DNA from: Palsa-504 sp963808315
GTDB lineage: Bacteria > Actinomycetota > Actinomycetes > Streptosporangiales > Streptosporangiaceae
Reading direction: 5' to 3'
Length of the DNA: 64,000 nt
NCBI GenBank assembly: GCA_963808315.1
Contig: CAWEFK010000016.1
Span: 124,001 to 188,000 of the forward strand
The notes under the pieces: generated by a model
The model's database searches: none
Seen by the model: only the letters and a program-made list of their open reading frames with translations
What the model was told of the DNA's origin: nothing
Shown here: in pieces, positions 48,305-57,357 of the stretch
Layout of the letters: each line of letters begins with the position of its first letter
Numbering within the stretch: the stretch's first letter is position 1
Position numbers and translations under genes: made by a program

Positions 48305-49249
48305 ATGATGTCTGCCATTCCTGTGATTGATCTCCGCGCCGCGAGCGCCGGCAAGACCTCGCAGCTTGGCGCGGTGCGAGCCGCAACCGAGGAACTTGGC
48401 GCCGTCGCGGTCATCAACCATGGCGTGCCGCACGACCTCATCAGTGACCTGAGCGCCCGCATGGCCCGGCTGCTGAGCCTGCCGCAGGCGGAAAAGGCGA
48501 AGCTGGCCAGCCCGCACCCCTACCGCGGCTGGCGGCAATGGCCGGACGAGGGCGGGCGGCTCGAGCTCGAGCGTTTCAACGTGGCCGATTTCGACGACAG
48601 CGAGGCCGCACGCGCGGCGGGCCTGGCCGAGGAGTATCTCGGCCTGTACGCCCACGCCAACATGTGGCCAGCCGATGACCCGGAGCTGCGTGAGGTGGCG
48701 TTCCGCTATATCGGGGCGGCCCGCAGCCTGGCCAAGCGGATGCTCTGGCTCTACGTGAAGGCTCAGGGCCTGCGTGAGGACACGTTCGCGCTTGGCACCC
48801 CGCCGCACACGCGGCTGACCGTGAACGACTATCCCGCCTGGACGCACCCCGAGGACCCCGAGGCCGGAGCGGGTGAGGACAAGCTGCTGCTGCTTGAGCA
48901 CACCGACGACTCGGCGGTCACCGTCTTGTCCACCGAAGGTGAGGGTCTGCAGATCCAGGCGCCCGACGGGAGCTGGCTCGCCGTCCCGGTCGTTCCCGGC
49001 GCGCTGCTCGTGTTCTCCGGCTCGCTGCTGACCCGCTGGACCGGCGGCCGGATGCGGGCCGCCCGGCACCGGGTGGTGGCGGGCGGCGCGCAAACCCGGC
49101 GATCGACCTCGGTCTTCGTCTACCCGGCGCTTGACCAGGTGATCGCGCCGCTCAAGGCGTTCGCGCCGCTGGTGGCGGACTGCAACGCCGAGCCGGTCCT
49201 GGTGTGGGATCACGTCGCCGAGCTGGCCGAGAACTCAGCGGGCCGCTGA
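48305..49249 (+). CDS. 2-oxoglutarate/Fe(II)-dependent dioxygenase (IPNS-like)
   Basis: 314 residues of the isopenicillin-N-synthase-like family. The N-terminal DIOX_N motif IPVIDLRAAS ... AVAVINHGVPHDLISDL is present. The facial triad is LLLEHTDDSAVTVL (His-x-Asp) and RAARHRVVAGG (second His), with QTRRSTSVFVYP as the R-x-S 2-oxoglutarate-binding motif. Substrate unknown; no secondary-metabolite cluster adjoins it. Start ATG 48305. It ends just before the anomalous AT-rich island. Confidence 0.88.
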   Translation: MMSAIPVIDLRAASAGKTSQLGAVRAATEELGAVAVINHGVPHDLISDLSARMARLLSLPQAEKAKLASPHPYRGWRQWPDEGGRLELERFNVADFDDSEAARAAGLAEEYLGLYAHANMWPADDPELREVAFRYIGAARSLAKRMLWLYVKAQGLREDTFALGTPPHTRLTVNDYPAWTHPEDPEAGAGEDKLLLLEHTDDSAVTVLSTEGEGLQIQAPDGSWLAVPVVPGALLVFSGSLLTRWTGGRMRAARHRVVAGGAQTRRSTSVFVYPALDQVIAPLKAFAPLVADCNAEPVLVWDHVAELAENSAGR

Positions 49250-49469
49250 GCCGAGTCCAGGGTTAGCTTCCCCGGCGGGCTTGCTCCGGCTTGCTTCCCC
49301 GGTGGCGGCTGGTCGTCCCGCGGGCCCCGCCCTAGTCCCGTGAACCACACCCACCCGTCCCGCACGCCTGCGCCACTCGCTCCCGCTTCCGACCCACACC
49401 GACCCCCCTCATACCGCTCTTGCCCTCCTTCTCATCTGACGTCCTTTTTCACTCATTCTCATTATGCGA

Positions 49470-50600
49470 ATTACCACGTCCTTTTAACGTCCGCGTCCAT
49501 GATCGCCCTGCGGCTTTCTTCCATGTGCGCCATTTCCTTTACTTGTTCATGATCGACCGCATCATGTAAGTGTTGATGCGACGGAGCACGAGATACGTCG
49601 CCGAATGTAGCACGCCGAGTAATAAGCCAGCCAGCCGGGCTCTTCGTGTTGATCAGTTTAGCGATCTCCGTCGTCGGATCTGACCGAGCGCTGCATCCGC
49701 CAGGACGCACCTCGGCACGTATTTTCTTCATGCGTTTGCTGATCGCGTGTATGAACGATTTGAACTTCACTCGTTCTCGCTTGTTCGTTTTTCCGGACGT
49801 GAAGCCGCGTAACGTGAACGACGTGTGCTCTGCCGAGCCGCGCCGTTTTCTTTTTGCATTACACGATCTTTTTTTGCTCAGCTCCATCTCGACCTCTTCT
49901 ATCGCTCATGCATCGCGTTTATGATTTGCGTGTTCGTCACTGCTGACGCATTGTATCACGCGTGTTTGCGTATGCTCGAAGCTTATCATCGTGAACTCTT
50001 GCGTCATTCACATGTCGAACGCGTATTGCATGAATATTTTATCGATCACGGTGCTTATGCTGATTTTTTTGTTTTCCCGCGTTACGCTTTTGCACGATCC
50101 GTCGGGTGCTGCATCGCATCGTCCATCCACGCTTCACGTACATCACTATCCACGGCTCCAAGGCCGATGTGATGTTCCACCGCCTTTACGATCACTCCGA
50201 GCGCACGATGCCGAAGAACATCGGATGTCAAGATCGATCACTCATCTTTTCTCTCAGCATCGCTTCAGGCATGCCGCCAGCGCGTCCAGCGCGACCCGCT
50301 CCGACGGTACCCGTGTAGTCGGTTGAACACCGTTCCACACTTCTCCACCGGGCAGCGGTACGCTCATCGAGATCTTCGCGACGCACGGCACCCGCGCACG
50401 TGGTTCCCGCCCCGTACGCCTTCACTATCTCCACGGCATTCACCATGTGAACCACCCAGCCCCCGAGGACATGCGTTTCCATCCTTTAGATATTACTCTT
50501 CAGCTCCTTCGCGAAGTTCTCGATGTACTTTTGTCACTTCAGTGCGTTTGTTCCTTTTCACCTTGATCCATGCGTCCATACCTCTGCTTCGAGATCCGGA
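49470..50600 (-). pseudogene. group II intron reverse transcriptase/maturase, heavily corrupted
   Basis: Fragments in order on the minus strand: IENFAKELKSNI (about 50,520-50,490), then NAVEIVKAYGAG (RT0/1), then GYRRSGSRWT-like text matching the GYRPGRSALDA block. The RT core appears as VIDLDIR, FFGIVRSE, VKAVEHHIGLGAV and VMYVKRGW (50,250-50,110), then the FMHYAF / QYAFDMWMTQEF region. The catalytic YADD site reads YANT (49,961-49,972). AEHTSFT and SFIHAISKRMKKIRAEVR, and the maturase end VLRRINTYMMRSIMNK (about 49,575), complete the order. At least ten frame changes. Non-functional as sequenced. No convincing domain V was found downstream. Confidence 0.75.
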
Positions 50601-51269
50601 CGGCTTCCAGATGCTTTCATCTCGTACGCGACTCTCCCATCCGCAGCGGTTGACCAGATGAACAACATCACGTACATCCTTTTCTCTTTCTTCATTACAT
50701 TTTTTTCATCACACACGCGTCGGTCGCCATCGAGCCCGCCACGGCATCACGTCTCTACGGGATACTTTTGCTAGGTTACTTTTTCTCGCCGCCGCTTAAG
50801 CGTTAGTTTCCGCGCGCGCCTTCTCACGTTCGCACGAGACCGCATACCAAGCACACGTGACCTATGCGTCGTACACGGCTTGCTAGTAAACGTTTATCCG
50901 CCACGCGATCCCGGAACACACACGATCCCCCGGTCCGATGCATCTGAAAGAGTTACGACGCTCATCATTAGTCGTTTCCGAGTCGCTGCTGCGCATCACG
51001 TCGTTTTTCTCATCGCTCGTCACGACGTTCTTCATCCAACGCATCATGACGCTGAAGCACCCCCGAGCGGCTCCGTTTCCATCAATCCGCCATCTCCGTC
51101 AGCACTCATCAAGAAACCTTTACCTACACGTCATTCTTCTCTCTACGTTCTTTACACCGCGTGGCTCTTTCCGAGGGACTGATTATCATGCGTTGAGTGT
51201 TATTTTTTTTTTTTATCGTTTTATTTGTTTTTGTTTTTTTTTTTTTTTATTTTTTATTTTTATTATTTG

Positions 51270-52300
51270 TTTGATTGTTTTTTTGTGTATGACGCGTATT
51301 TACAAGATGGCTTGCGCTTTTTTCTTCATCGGGCGTCGATATGCTATTGGTATTTGACATTTCGACATTCGTCTTCGCTTCCCATTGTCCACTCCACCGC
51401 GCCAGCGCCTGGGTAGTCATGTATGCATCTTGTCGTGATTTATTCATGATTTTTTGATGTTTTTGGTGCTCGTTTTTGCGTTTTTTACTTTTTTTTGATC
51501 TGTCGGATCCGGGTGATCACCTCGGCGCCGCGGCGTGCAGGATGTCGTTTTTTGATTTTTCATTTCTCGATCGCAGCGACGCGGGTTCGTGGAACGCCAT
51601 CGGCTTCCACATGTATTCGATCACGTGGCGCAGGTCGATGACGATCGTAGGCGGGTGATGCCGTTGGGCGGCTCGTTTCATCACGATGATCTGATGGTGT
51701 CCCGTTGCCATGTGATCCATTCGCGGTCATGGCCGAGTCGCGGTCGCACCTCATCGATAGCCCGCTTATGGGCTGTACCGTTTTGCTCGCTGTGCACCCG
51801 CTAGAGACGTCTTACGTCCGCGTGCGTGTTGCTCTCCTCTGCGCCGCGCGCTCCCGTGTGTCTGTCCATGACCTGCCGTTTGCGCGTCTTGACGATCACG
51901 CCGAACACGCCGCGCCTCGGCGATCCGCTTGTTCTTTCTCTCGATGTCTTTTTTTTTTTTTATTTCTTCACTGTTTGTTTGTCGTTTTTTTTGTTTGCGT
52001 TCGATTTTTTCATCATCGTACGTTTTTTCATCTTTTTACAACTTCATCTTCATCTTTTTTTTTTTTTTCGTCGTGTCGGGCCGCCGCCCCGGCCCGGCCA
52101 GCGCGTTACCGGCACTGAAAGCGGCCACGTCACCGCGGCGGCGGTCGCGATCTCCTCCATCTGCCGCTTCTCGATCGTGACCCGTCGCGGCCGCACGAAC
52201 CCTTAGCCAGCTCGTCGCCCTCCCGCCGCCAGGGTCGCCACTCTGCAAGGCCAGGAATAGTGGCGAGTCGACATTTTCATCACGCATTGTGTGGCTACAG
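51270..52300 (-). pseudogene. ISKra4-family transposase, heavily corrupted
   Basis: Minus-strand fragments: VTIEKRQMEEIATAAA (52,180-52,130, the GKRQVEELA block), followed in another frame by DVAAFSAGNA-type text. Then come a long A-rich stretch, GHHQIIVMKRAAQRHHPPT, and the diagnostic IVIDLRHVIEYMWK (51,647-51,601), which corresponds to the family's IVxDFxHVLEYLWKA motif. QALARW and SASHLVNTRH (about 51,320-51,295) match the ALAxGWPIATGVIEGACRHLVKDR region. The order and spacing fit the family. No terminal inverted repeats or target duplications could be found. Confidence 0.7.
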
Positions 52301-52533
52301 CGCGCTGCCCTTGCTATTCTTGGGCTTCGTTTTTTTTTTTGTTTGGTATTTTATTTGTTGTATTTGTATTTTGTTTATCGTCGTTACGATAGTCCGGGCA
52401 TGATTGCGCGTAGGGGTCGCGATCTGTGCGAGTAGAAAAAAATAAATAAAATATGGTCCAACGTGGTTGCCCAAGCAACACCGATGGTCCTTTGCGGTGG
52501 TCAGACTTGGGCTCCACTGCGCCTTGATCGGGT

Positions 52534-53310
52534 TTACAGGCCCAGGTCGCCCAGTTCTTTGTACAGGTCAGCTCGGGGATGGCCCGGGCTCACCGGCACG
52601 GCCACGGTGGAGCCCGTGGACCCGCGACCGGATCCGCCGGTTTTCGGCCCGGTCTGGGCGGCACCCGGGCCGCCGCGCCCGGCCCGGAAGACCCAGCCCG
52701 CGGCCACCCCGCCGATCAGGCCGCCGAGGTGGCCGACCCAGCTCACCCCGGGGGTGCCGGGTATCGCCACGGTCAGGATGTAGGCGTAGGACAGCCCCAT
52801 CACCACCGCGGCGAGCGCGTCGATGAGGTTCCTGTCGATGACCCCCCGGGCCAGCACGTAGCCGAAGTAGCCGAAGATCAGGCCGCTGGCCCCCACCGTC
52901 AGCTCACGGTGGCCCTGGAACAGCCAGACCGCCAGGCCGCTAGTCACCGCGACCAGCACGGTCACGCCGAGGAACCTGACCACGCCGCGGTAGGCGGCGA
53001 GCAGGCCGAAGACGAACAGCGGCCCCGAGTTTCCCTCGATGTGATCCCAGTTGAAGTGCAGGAACGGGGCGATGAAGATATCCGGCAGCCGTCCCACGTC
53101 GTGCGGCAAGATCCCGTAGCTGTAGTCGAGCCGGTACTGGTCGGCCCAGTTCACCACCTGCAGCACCCAGATCAGCGCGATGAACCCGACCATCAGGAAG
53201 AAGGCCTTCCTGGCCTCGTCGACGTCGATCTCGGCGGCTCGGCGTCGCGGAGCTCGCTTGATACCCCGGGTGGCGGCCGGCTGAGAGCCAGCGGCTGGTT
53301 GACTAGGCAT
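52534..53310 (-). CDS. rhomboid-family intramembrane serine protease
   Basis: 258 residues with six helices. HFNWDHIEGNSGPLFVFGLL is the early loop/TM2 part with conserved His and Asn. The catalytic Ser is in VGASGLIFGYFGY and the catalytic His in WVGHLGGLIGG. The basic N-terminal ~45 residues are cytoplasmic; the Gly/Ser-rich C-terminal tail contains VSPGHPRADLYKELGDLGL. The start at ATG 53310 is a choice between this and a GTG at 53346; neither has a strong ribosome site. Sequence quality returns to normal at its 3' end, next to the island. Confidence 0.85.
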   Translation of the reverse strand: MPSQPAAGSQPAATRGIKRAPRRRAAEIDVDEARKAFFLMVGFIALIWVLQVVNWADQYRLDYSYGILPHDVGRLPDIFIAPFLHFNWDHIEGNSGPLFVFGLLAAYRGVVRFLGVTVLVAVTSGLAVWLFQGHRELTVGASGLIFGYFGYVLARGVIDRNLIDALAAVVMGLSYAYILTVAIPGTPGVSWVGHLGGLIGGVAAGWVFRAGRGGPGAAQTGPKTGGSGRGSTGSTVAVPVSPGHPRADLYKELGDLGL

Positions 53311-53380
53311 GGACACATTTTCAGCGTATTTACCGTTCAGGTCCACTCAGACCAGCAAACCGCTGCCGAACGGACGGTGG

Positions 53381-54322
53381 TTACTGCGACACGGCCGGGA
53401 GCCTGCCCGCGGCCGCCCGCCGCAGGACATGCCGGCGGAACAAGTCGGCAGCCGGCAGCAGGCGCCGCTCCGCGGACCAGATCAGGAAGATCTCCCGGAC
53501 CGCGCCCGGGTCCACGATCTCGGTGTAGGCCACCGGACCGGATGCCGATTCCGGTGATCCGGCACGGGGCGCGGGGACCACGGCGACGCCGAGCCCGGCG
53601 GCGACGAAACCACGGACGTTGGACAGGTCGTCGCCCTCGAAGATCACCGTGGGCCGGAATCCGGCCCGCTCACATAGGTCATCGGTCCGCTTGCGCAGGG
53701 CCGAGACCGGGCGCAGGCCGATGAACGGCTCGGTGGCCACGTCGGCGAGGCGGACCTGTGGCTGGCCGGCCAGGCGGTGCTCGCGCGGCAGCGCCAGGCG
53801 TAGCGGCTCGATGGCGATCAGCCTCGCGCGAAAGGCCGCATCGGCCTGGTCCTGGGCCGGGCTCCCCGGCCTGCGGCTGCCCAGTTCCAGGTCGGCGTGG
53901 CCGCCGTCCAGGGGGGCCGAGCGCAGTTCGTCCCGCACCTGGACAAGCTGGAAGCCGACGTTGGGGTGCGTGGCCCGGAAGCTGCGGGCCAGATCGGGGA
54001 CGAGCCAGGTGCCCAGCGACTGCTGGAACGCCAGCGTCACGATGCCGGTGTCCGGGTCGATGAGCTGGCTGACGGCGGCGATGCCGTCGTCGAGATGGTG
54101 CAGCACCGCGTCCAGGTGCGGCTTGAATACCGCCCCGGCGTGGGTCATCCGCAGCGTTCGGCCCGAGCGGCGCAGCAACGGCGTGCCGACCTGCTCCTCC
54201 AGCCGGGCCAGCGCCCGGGAGACGCCGGACTGGGTGACCGCTTCGGTCTCGCTGACCTCGGTCACCGTGGTGCCGTCGGCGACCTGCTGGAGCCAGCGCA
54301 GCGCGTCGGTGTCCATATCCAT
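53381..54322 (-). CDS. LysR-family transcriptional regulator
   Basis: 313 residues. The winged HTH is at the N-terminus (ALRWLQQVADGTTVTEVSET, SQSGVSRALARLEEQVGTPL-like text reads TQSGVSRALARLEEQVGTPL). The effector domain begins IVTLAFQQSLGTWLVPDLAR and includes VRGFVAAGLGVAVVPAP. The inducer is unknown. It is divergent from the small gene at 54433, so it may regulate it or the hydrolase operon beyond. Start ATG 54322. Confidence 0.88.
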   Translation of the reverse strand: MDMDTDALRWLQQVADGTTVTEVSETEAVTQSGVSRALARLEEQVGTPLLRRSGRTLRMTHAGAVFKPHLDAVLHHLDDGIAAVSQLIDPDTGIVTLAFQQSLGTWLVPDLARSFRATHPNVGFQLVQVRDELRSAPLDGGHADLELGSRRPGSPAQDQADAAFRARLIAIEPLRLALPREHRLAGQPQVRLADVATEPFIGLRPVSALRKRTDDLCERAGFRPTVIFEGDDLSNVRGFVAAGLGVAVVPAPRAGSPESASGPVAYTEIVDPGAVREIFLIWSAERRLLPAADLFRRHVLRRAAAGRLPAVSQ

Positions 54323-54432
54323 GACTTTAGCTCATGCTTTATTTGCGACCTAGTCATTGGACGCATAGGTCATCGCGAGGAACACTGGGATATGTACCGA
54401 CAGACCACGCAACGCAAGCAAGGACAAGGCAC

Positions 54433-54654
54433 ATGCAGACAACGGCTCCCCGGCTTTCCTCCCTGTGGACCACGGTCCGCGCCCAGCTCCGTGACGCCCG
54501 CAGCACGCACTCCGCGCACGCCGAACTCGAGCGCGAGCTCGCCAGCTACAACACCCCAGAAGACCTGAACGACCTGCACGCGATCCTGGACCGGTACCCC
54601 GGCACCGAGACCGCGGACATCCGCCGCATCCTCGCCACCCAGCGGAGCAGCTAG
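54433..54654 (+). CDS. small helical protein of unknown function
   Basis: 73 residues from ATG 54433 (AAGGACAAGG upstream). All predicted helix: SLWTTVRAQLRDARSTHSAH, AELERELASYNTPEDLNDLH, AILDRYPGTETADIRRILA. The pattern resembles small actinobacterial proteins divergent from LysR regulators. No membrane segment. Its stop overlaps the convergent hydrolase gene by 4 nt. Confidence 0.7.
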   Translation: MQTTAPRLSSLWTTVRAQLRDARSTHSAHAELERELASYNTPEDLNDLHAILDRYPGTETADIRRILATQRSS

Positions 54655-55709
54655 CCGGCCGCCAGATGATCACGTAGCTCGGCGCCGAAGCGTACCGGGT
54701 GATCCAGGTGCGGGCCGTGGCCCGCGTCATCGATCACCACTTCGCGGAAGCGGCCGCCGGCCGCGGCGTAGCCGAGCAGCACGGCCCGGGTCTGCGCGAT
54801 CATGGGCTGCGGCGGCCAGGTCTGCTCCCCCGGCCAGCTGGGGATCACGCCGAGCGACCCCAGGTAGGCCAGGTCGTACAGGGACGTGTCGGAGACGATG
54901 ACGTCATCGGCACCGCGCACCCACAGCACCGGCGGCTTGGGGTCCACCCCCGTCAGGTCGGCGATCCGGAAGTTGGTAGGGGCCAAGGTATTGAGCACGC
55001 CGCGGTCGCCCGGAGCGAAGCCGGGCCAGCCGGGAACGGACCGCGAGGTGCCCGGGTAGTAATCGTCCCCGAGCCGGGTGGACAGCATGGACTCCACCAA
55101 GATGTCCAGGTGCTCGGGCACGTACGGCGGTTTGACGTAGTGAGCAAGCAGCACCGACCGCGGCGACAGCGGGCTGTCGGCGGTCCGGTCCTGGCCGGCC
55201 AGCCGCTCGACGAACTCCGGGTTGGCACCGCCGCCGCCGGAACCGGCGCCCCATGGATCGCACAGCACGCCGTCCAGGCCCCGGGTCCCGCCGAACCCGA
55301 ACGGTGACACCGGGTCCTCCAGCGTCAGCGACGCGACCCGGTGCGCGCCCGGCCGGTCCACCAGGTACTGCAGTACCACCCCGCCGCCCAGGCTCCAGCC
55401 GACCAGGTGCACCGCTTCCAGCTCGAGCGCGTCGATCATGGCGGCGAGGTCATCAGAGTAATCGCGCACCCCGCGGGTGGCGTCGACCGGCTCGGGATCG
55501 GTGTCGCCGAAGCCGCGCAGGTCGATCGCCAGCGGCCGGTAGTCAGCCGGCAGGGCCAGCATGGCCGGTTGCCAGAACAGCGCGGACGACACGTTGCCGT
55601 GCACGAACAGGACGGGCGGGCCGCTGCGGCCGGCCACCGCCAGCACATTGGTGGTCAGGCGCCTGGTCGGAACCCGTTCGGCGGTAATGCCGGGCAGCAG
55701 CTTGTCCAT
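54651..55709 (-). CDS. alpha/beta hydrolase
   Basis: 352 residues. The oxyanion motif is VLFVHGNVSSALFW, the nucleophile elbow is VGWSLGGGV, the acid is in VRGADDVIVSD, and the His is in VIDDAGHGPHLDHP. A larger than usual cap (PFGFGGTRGLDGVLCDPWGA through YYPGTSRSVPGW) suggests a bulky substrate. It is last in the minus-strand ArsR, SRPBCC, beta-lactamase-like, PNPOx run. Start ATG 55709. Confidence 0.85.
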   Translation of the reverse strand: MDKLLPGITAERVPTRRLTTNVLAVAGRSGPPVLFVHGNVSSALFWQPAMLALPADYRPLAIDLRGFGDTDPEPVDATRGVRDYSDDLAAMIDALELEAVHLVGWSLGGGVVLQYLVDRPGAHRVASLTLEDPVSPFGFGGTRGLDGVLCDPWGAGSGGGGANPEFVERLAGQDRTADSPLSPRSVLLAHYVKPPYVPEHLDILVESMLSTRLGDDYYPGTSRSVPGWPGFAPGDRGVLNTLAPTNFRIADLTGVDPKPPVLWVRGADDVIVSDTSLYDLAYLGSLGVIPSWPGEQTWPPQPMIAQTRAVLLGYAAAGGRFREVVIDDAGHGPHLDHPVRFGAELRDHLAAG

Positions 55710-55720
55710 GGGTCTCTTCT

Positions 55721-56224
55721 CTAGGCGAAGGTATAGCGGGTCTGGGCGAAATGGCCCTGGGCGAACGCCAATACCTTGGCCGGCGTGACCGAGAACACCA
55801 GGACCTTCGCCCCTCGCTGCTGGAAGCCGCCCTCACCCACCTCGTACTGCCAGCGCCCGTCCCACTTGCCGGTCCACGCCGAGGCGAGGGACCGGAGCAT
55901 GGCGTCGTCGGTCACCGGGACGGCGTCGCCCTCGACCACCACGTCCAGACCTTCCTCCCAGCGGCCGCTGCCGGCCATCAGGATCACGTGCGGGTTGTTG
56001 CGCAGGTTGACGGCCTTCTGCTCGGCCTCGCCAGTGCAAAAGTGGATGGCCTCCTCGAACCACACGGCCACGAGCGGGGTGACGTGCGGACGGCCGTCGG
56101 CGCGGACCGAGCAGATCCAGAACAGCTCGGCCTCTGCTAGCGCCCTGCGGGTCTGCTCCCAGTCGGCCGCCACCGCATCGGGGGCGCTGAAGCGCTGGTC
56201 GAGTTTGGTCACGGGTGCGTTCAT
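55721..56224 (-). CDS. pyridoxamine 5'-phosphate oxidase-family protein
   Basis: 167 residues, a flavin- or F420-binding split-barrel. Motifs are FWICSVRADGRPHVTPLVAV, IHFCTGEAEQKAVNLRNNPH and LDVVVEGDAVPVTDD. Such proteins bind FMN or F420; the precise reaction is not readable. Start ATG 56224, with an AAGGAG-type site. It lies 11 nt upstream of the hydrolase and is probably co-transcribed. Confidence 0.87.
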   Translation of the reverse strand: MNAPVTKLDQRFSAPDAVAADWEQTRRALAEAELFWICSVRADGRPHVTPLVAVWFEEAIHFCTGEAEQKAVNLRNNPHVILMAGSGRWEEGLDVVVEGDAVPVTDDAMLRSLASAWTGKWDGRWQYEVGEGGFQQRGAKVLVFSVTPAKVLAFAQGHFAQTRYTFA

Positions 56225-56253
56225 CGGTGCTCCTTAGGAAGGCGGTCTGATGC

Positions 56254-57357
56254 TTACGGCAGCAGGTCGGCGACGAGGCGGTCGATCCGGGTGACCGCGG
56301 CGAGGTCACCCTGGGTGAAGCGGTTGCGCATCACGGCCACCGCCACGCCGGCGTCCACGTCAGCGTAGGCGGCTGAGCCGTTGGCGCCGACCATCCCGAA
56401 CGTCGAGCCGCGGCGCGACGGGACATTGCCGGGGCGGTCCGGACTATAGCCGAATGCCCACGACGCCGGGAAGCCCATCACCTGATCCATCCCGGTAAAG
56501 GCGACCGCGGTCATGGCGGCCAGCCGCCCTGGTGACACGAGCGCGACGCCGTCGATGTGCCCAAGCAGCGCGGCGTAGATCCGGGCCGCGCCGCGCGCGG
56601 TCATGGTACCCAGGGAGGGGATATCGGAACTGAGCACATCGGCGCGGTTCGCGAAGCCGGCGTCGGGCCGCACGCCGACAGGCATGGCCCGGTCCAGGGG
56701 TGACCCAGGCGGCGGAGCCGGAGGCAGCGGGCCGGTCCCCGCCACTTGCCACGCCACCCGCGAGAGCAGCGGACGGGGAACCCCGAAGCAGACCTCGTCC
56801 TCGACGCCAAGCGGGCCGGTGAGCGTCTCGCGCAAGACCTCGGACACAGTCCGGCCGGTCACCCGGCGGATGGTCTCACCAAGCAGGAAACCGAAGGTCA
56901 TCATGTGATAACCGAACCGGGTGCCGGGCTCCCACCAGGGCTCCTGCCTGGCCAGCACCGCGCATATCCGGTCCCAGTCACACAGGTCAGCCGCGGTGGT
57001 ATCCGACGGCAGCCCGGGCAGGCCGGCCGTGTGCATCAGCACATGACGCAGTGTTATCCGGTCCTTGCCGTGCGATCCGAACTCAGGCCACACGGCGGCC
57101 AGTCGCATGTCGTAGCTCACGTCACCCCGTTCGGCCAGGACATGCGCGAGCGAGGACGCGACGCCCTTGGCCGTCGAGGCGGCGAAAAACAGGGTGCCGG
57201 GGAGGACCGCGGCGCCCGTCCTGGAGTCGGCCACGCCGCTCGCCGCGTCGGCGACCACCCGGCCGTGGCTAATGACCGCGACCTGGAGACCGGTCTCGGT
57301 GCCGGAGTCCACCATCTCGTCAAGCGCGGCCTGGACCGCGGCCTGGACGTCAGTCAC
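56254..57357 (-). CDS. beta-lactamase-family serine hydrolase
   Basis: 367 residues of the class C beta-lactamase/esterase group. The SxxK motif is in FAASTAKGVASS and the Tyr motif in GTRFGYHMMTFGFLLGE. GMVGANGSAAYADVDAGVAV takes the place of the KTG-like strand. ITLRHVLMHTAGLPGLP is the hallmark of esterase-type members, so an esterase or peptidase role is likelier than antibiotic hydrolysis. No signal peptide is seen. Start GTG 57357, overlapping the SRPBCC stop. Confidence 0.87.
   Translation of the reverse strand: MTDVQAAVQAALDEMVDSGTETGLQVAVISHGRVVADAASGVADSRTGAAVLPGTLFFAASTAKGVASSLAHVLAERGDVSYDMRLAAVWPEFGSHGKDRITLRHVLMHTAGLPGLPSDTTAADLCDWDRICAVLARQEPWWEPGTRFGYHMMTFGFLLGETIRRVTGRTVSEVLRETLTGPLGVEDEVCFGVPRPLLSRVAWQVAGTGPLPPAPPPGSPLDRAMPVGVRPDAGFANRADVLSSDIPSLGTMTARGAARIYAALLGHIDGVALVSPGRLAAMTAVAFTGMDQVMGFPASWAFGYSPDRPGNVPSRRGSTFGMVGANGSAAYADVDAGVAVAVMRNRFTQGDLAAVTRIDRLVADLLP

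Larger units (their letters stand above)
49330..52530. mobile_element. AT-rich mobile-element island: corrupted ISKra4-type transposase plus group II intron
   Basis: Composition changes abruptly from ~70% GC to roughly half GC. The plus strand has many T-runs (for example 51,195-51,265 and 51,945-52,075) that break every frame. On the minus strand, protein fragments in rotating frames match first an ISKra4 transposase (52,300 to 51,270), then a group II intron reverse transcriptase/maturase (50,600 to 49,470). The gap between them (~51,250-50,600) has the length of intron domains I-III. GC and coding quality are normal again at the rhomboid gene. Either a truly decayed island or an unpolished, low-coverage consensus of repeated elements. 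Confidence 0.7.

Noticed and set aside
48305..49249. Beta-lactam biosynthesis gene (isopenicillin N synthase)
   Set aside because: Only the general 2OG-oxygenase motifs are present, including the R-x-S 2-oxoglutarate site; no ACV synthetase or epimerase gene is near.
49330..52530. A diversity-generating retroelement, suggested by an RT next to A-rich sequence
   Set aside because: The RT blocks match the group II intron maturase type, no template/variable repeat pair was seen, and the A-rich runs break frames rather than vary codons.
49330..52530. A low-GC genomic island of foreign genes
   Set aside because: The readable proteins are typical high-GC actinobacterial mobile-element genes; the low GC comes from homopolymers and substitutions, not from foreign codon usage.
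56254..57357. Antibiotic-resistance beta-lactamase
   Set aside because: It belongs to the esterase-like class C group (HVLMHTAGLPGLP), lacks a signal peptide and sits in an ArsR/AHSA1 operon.
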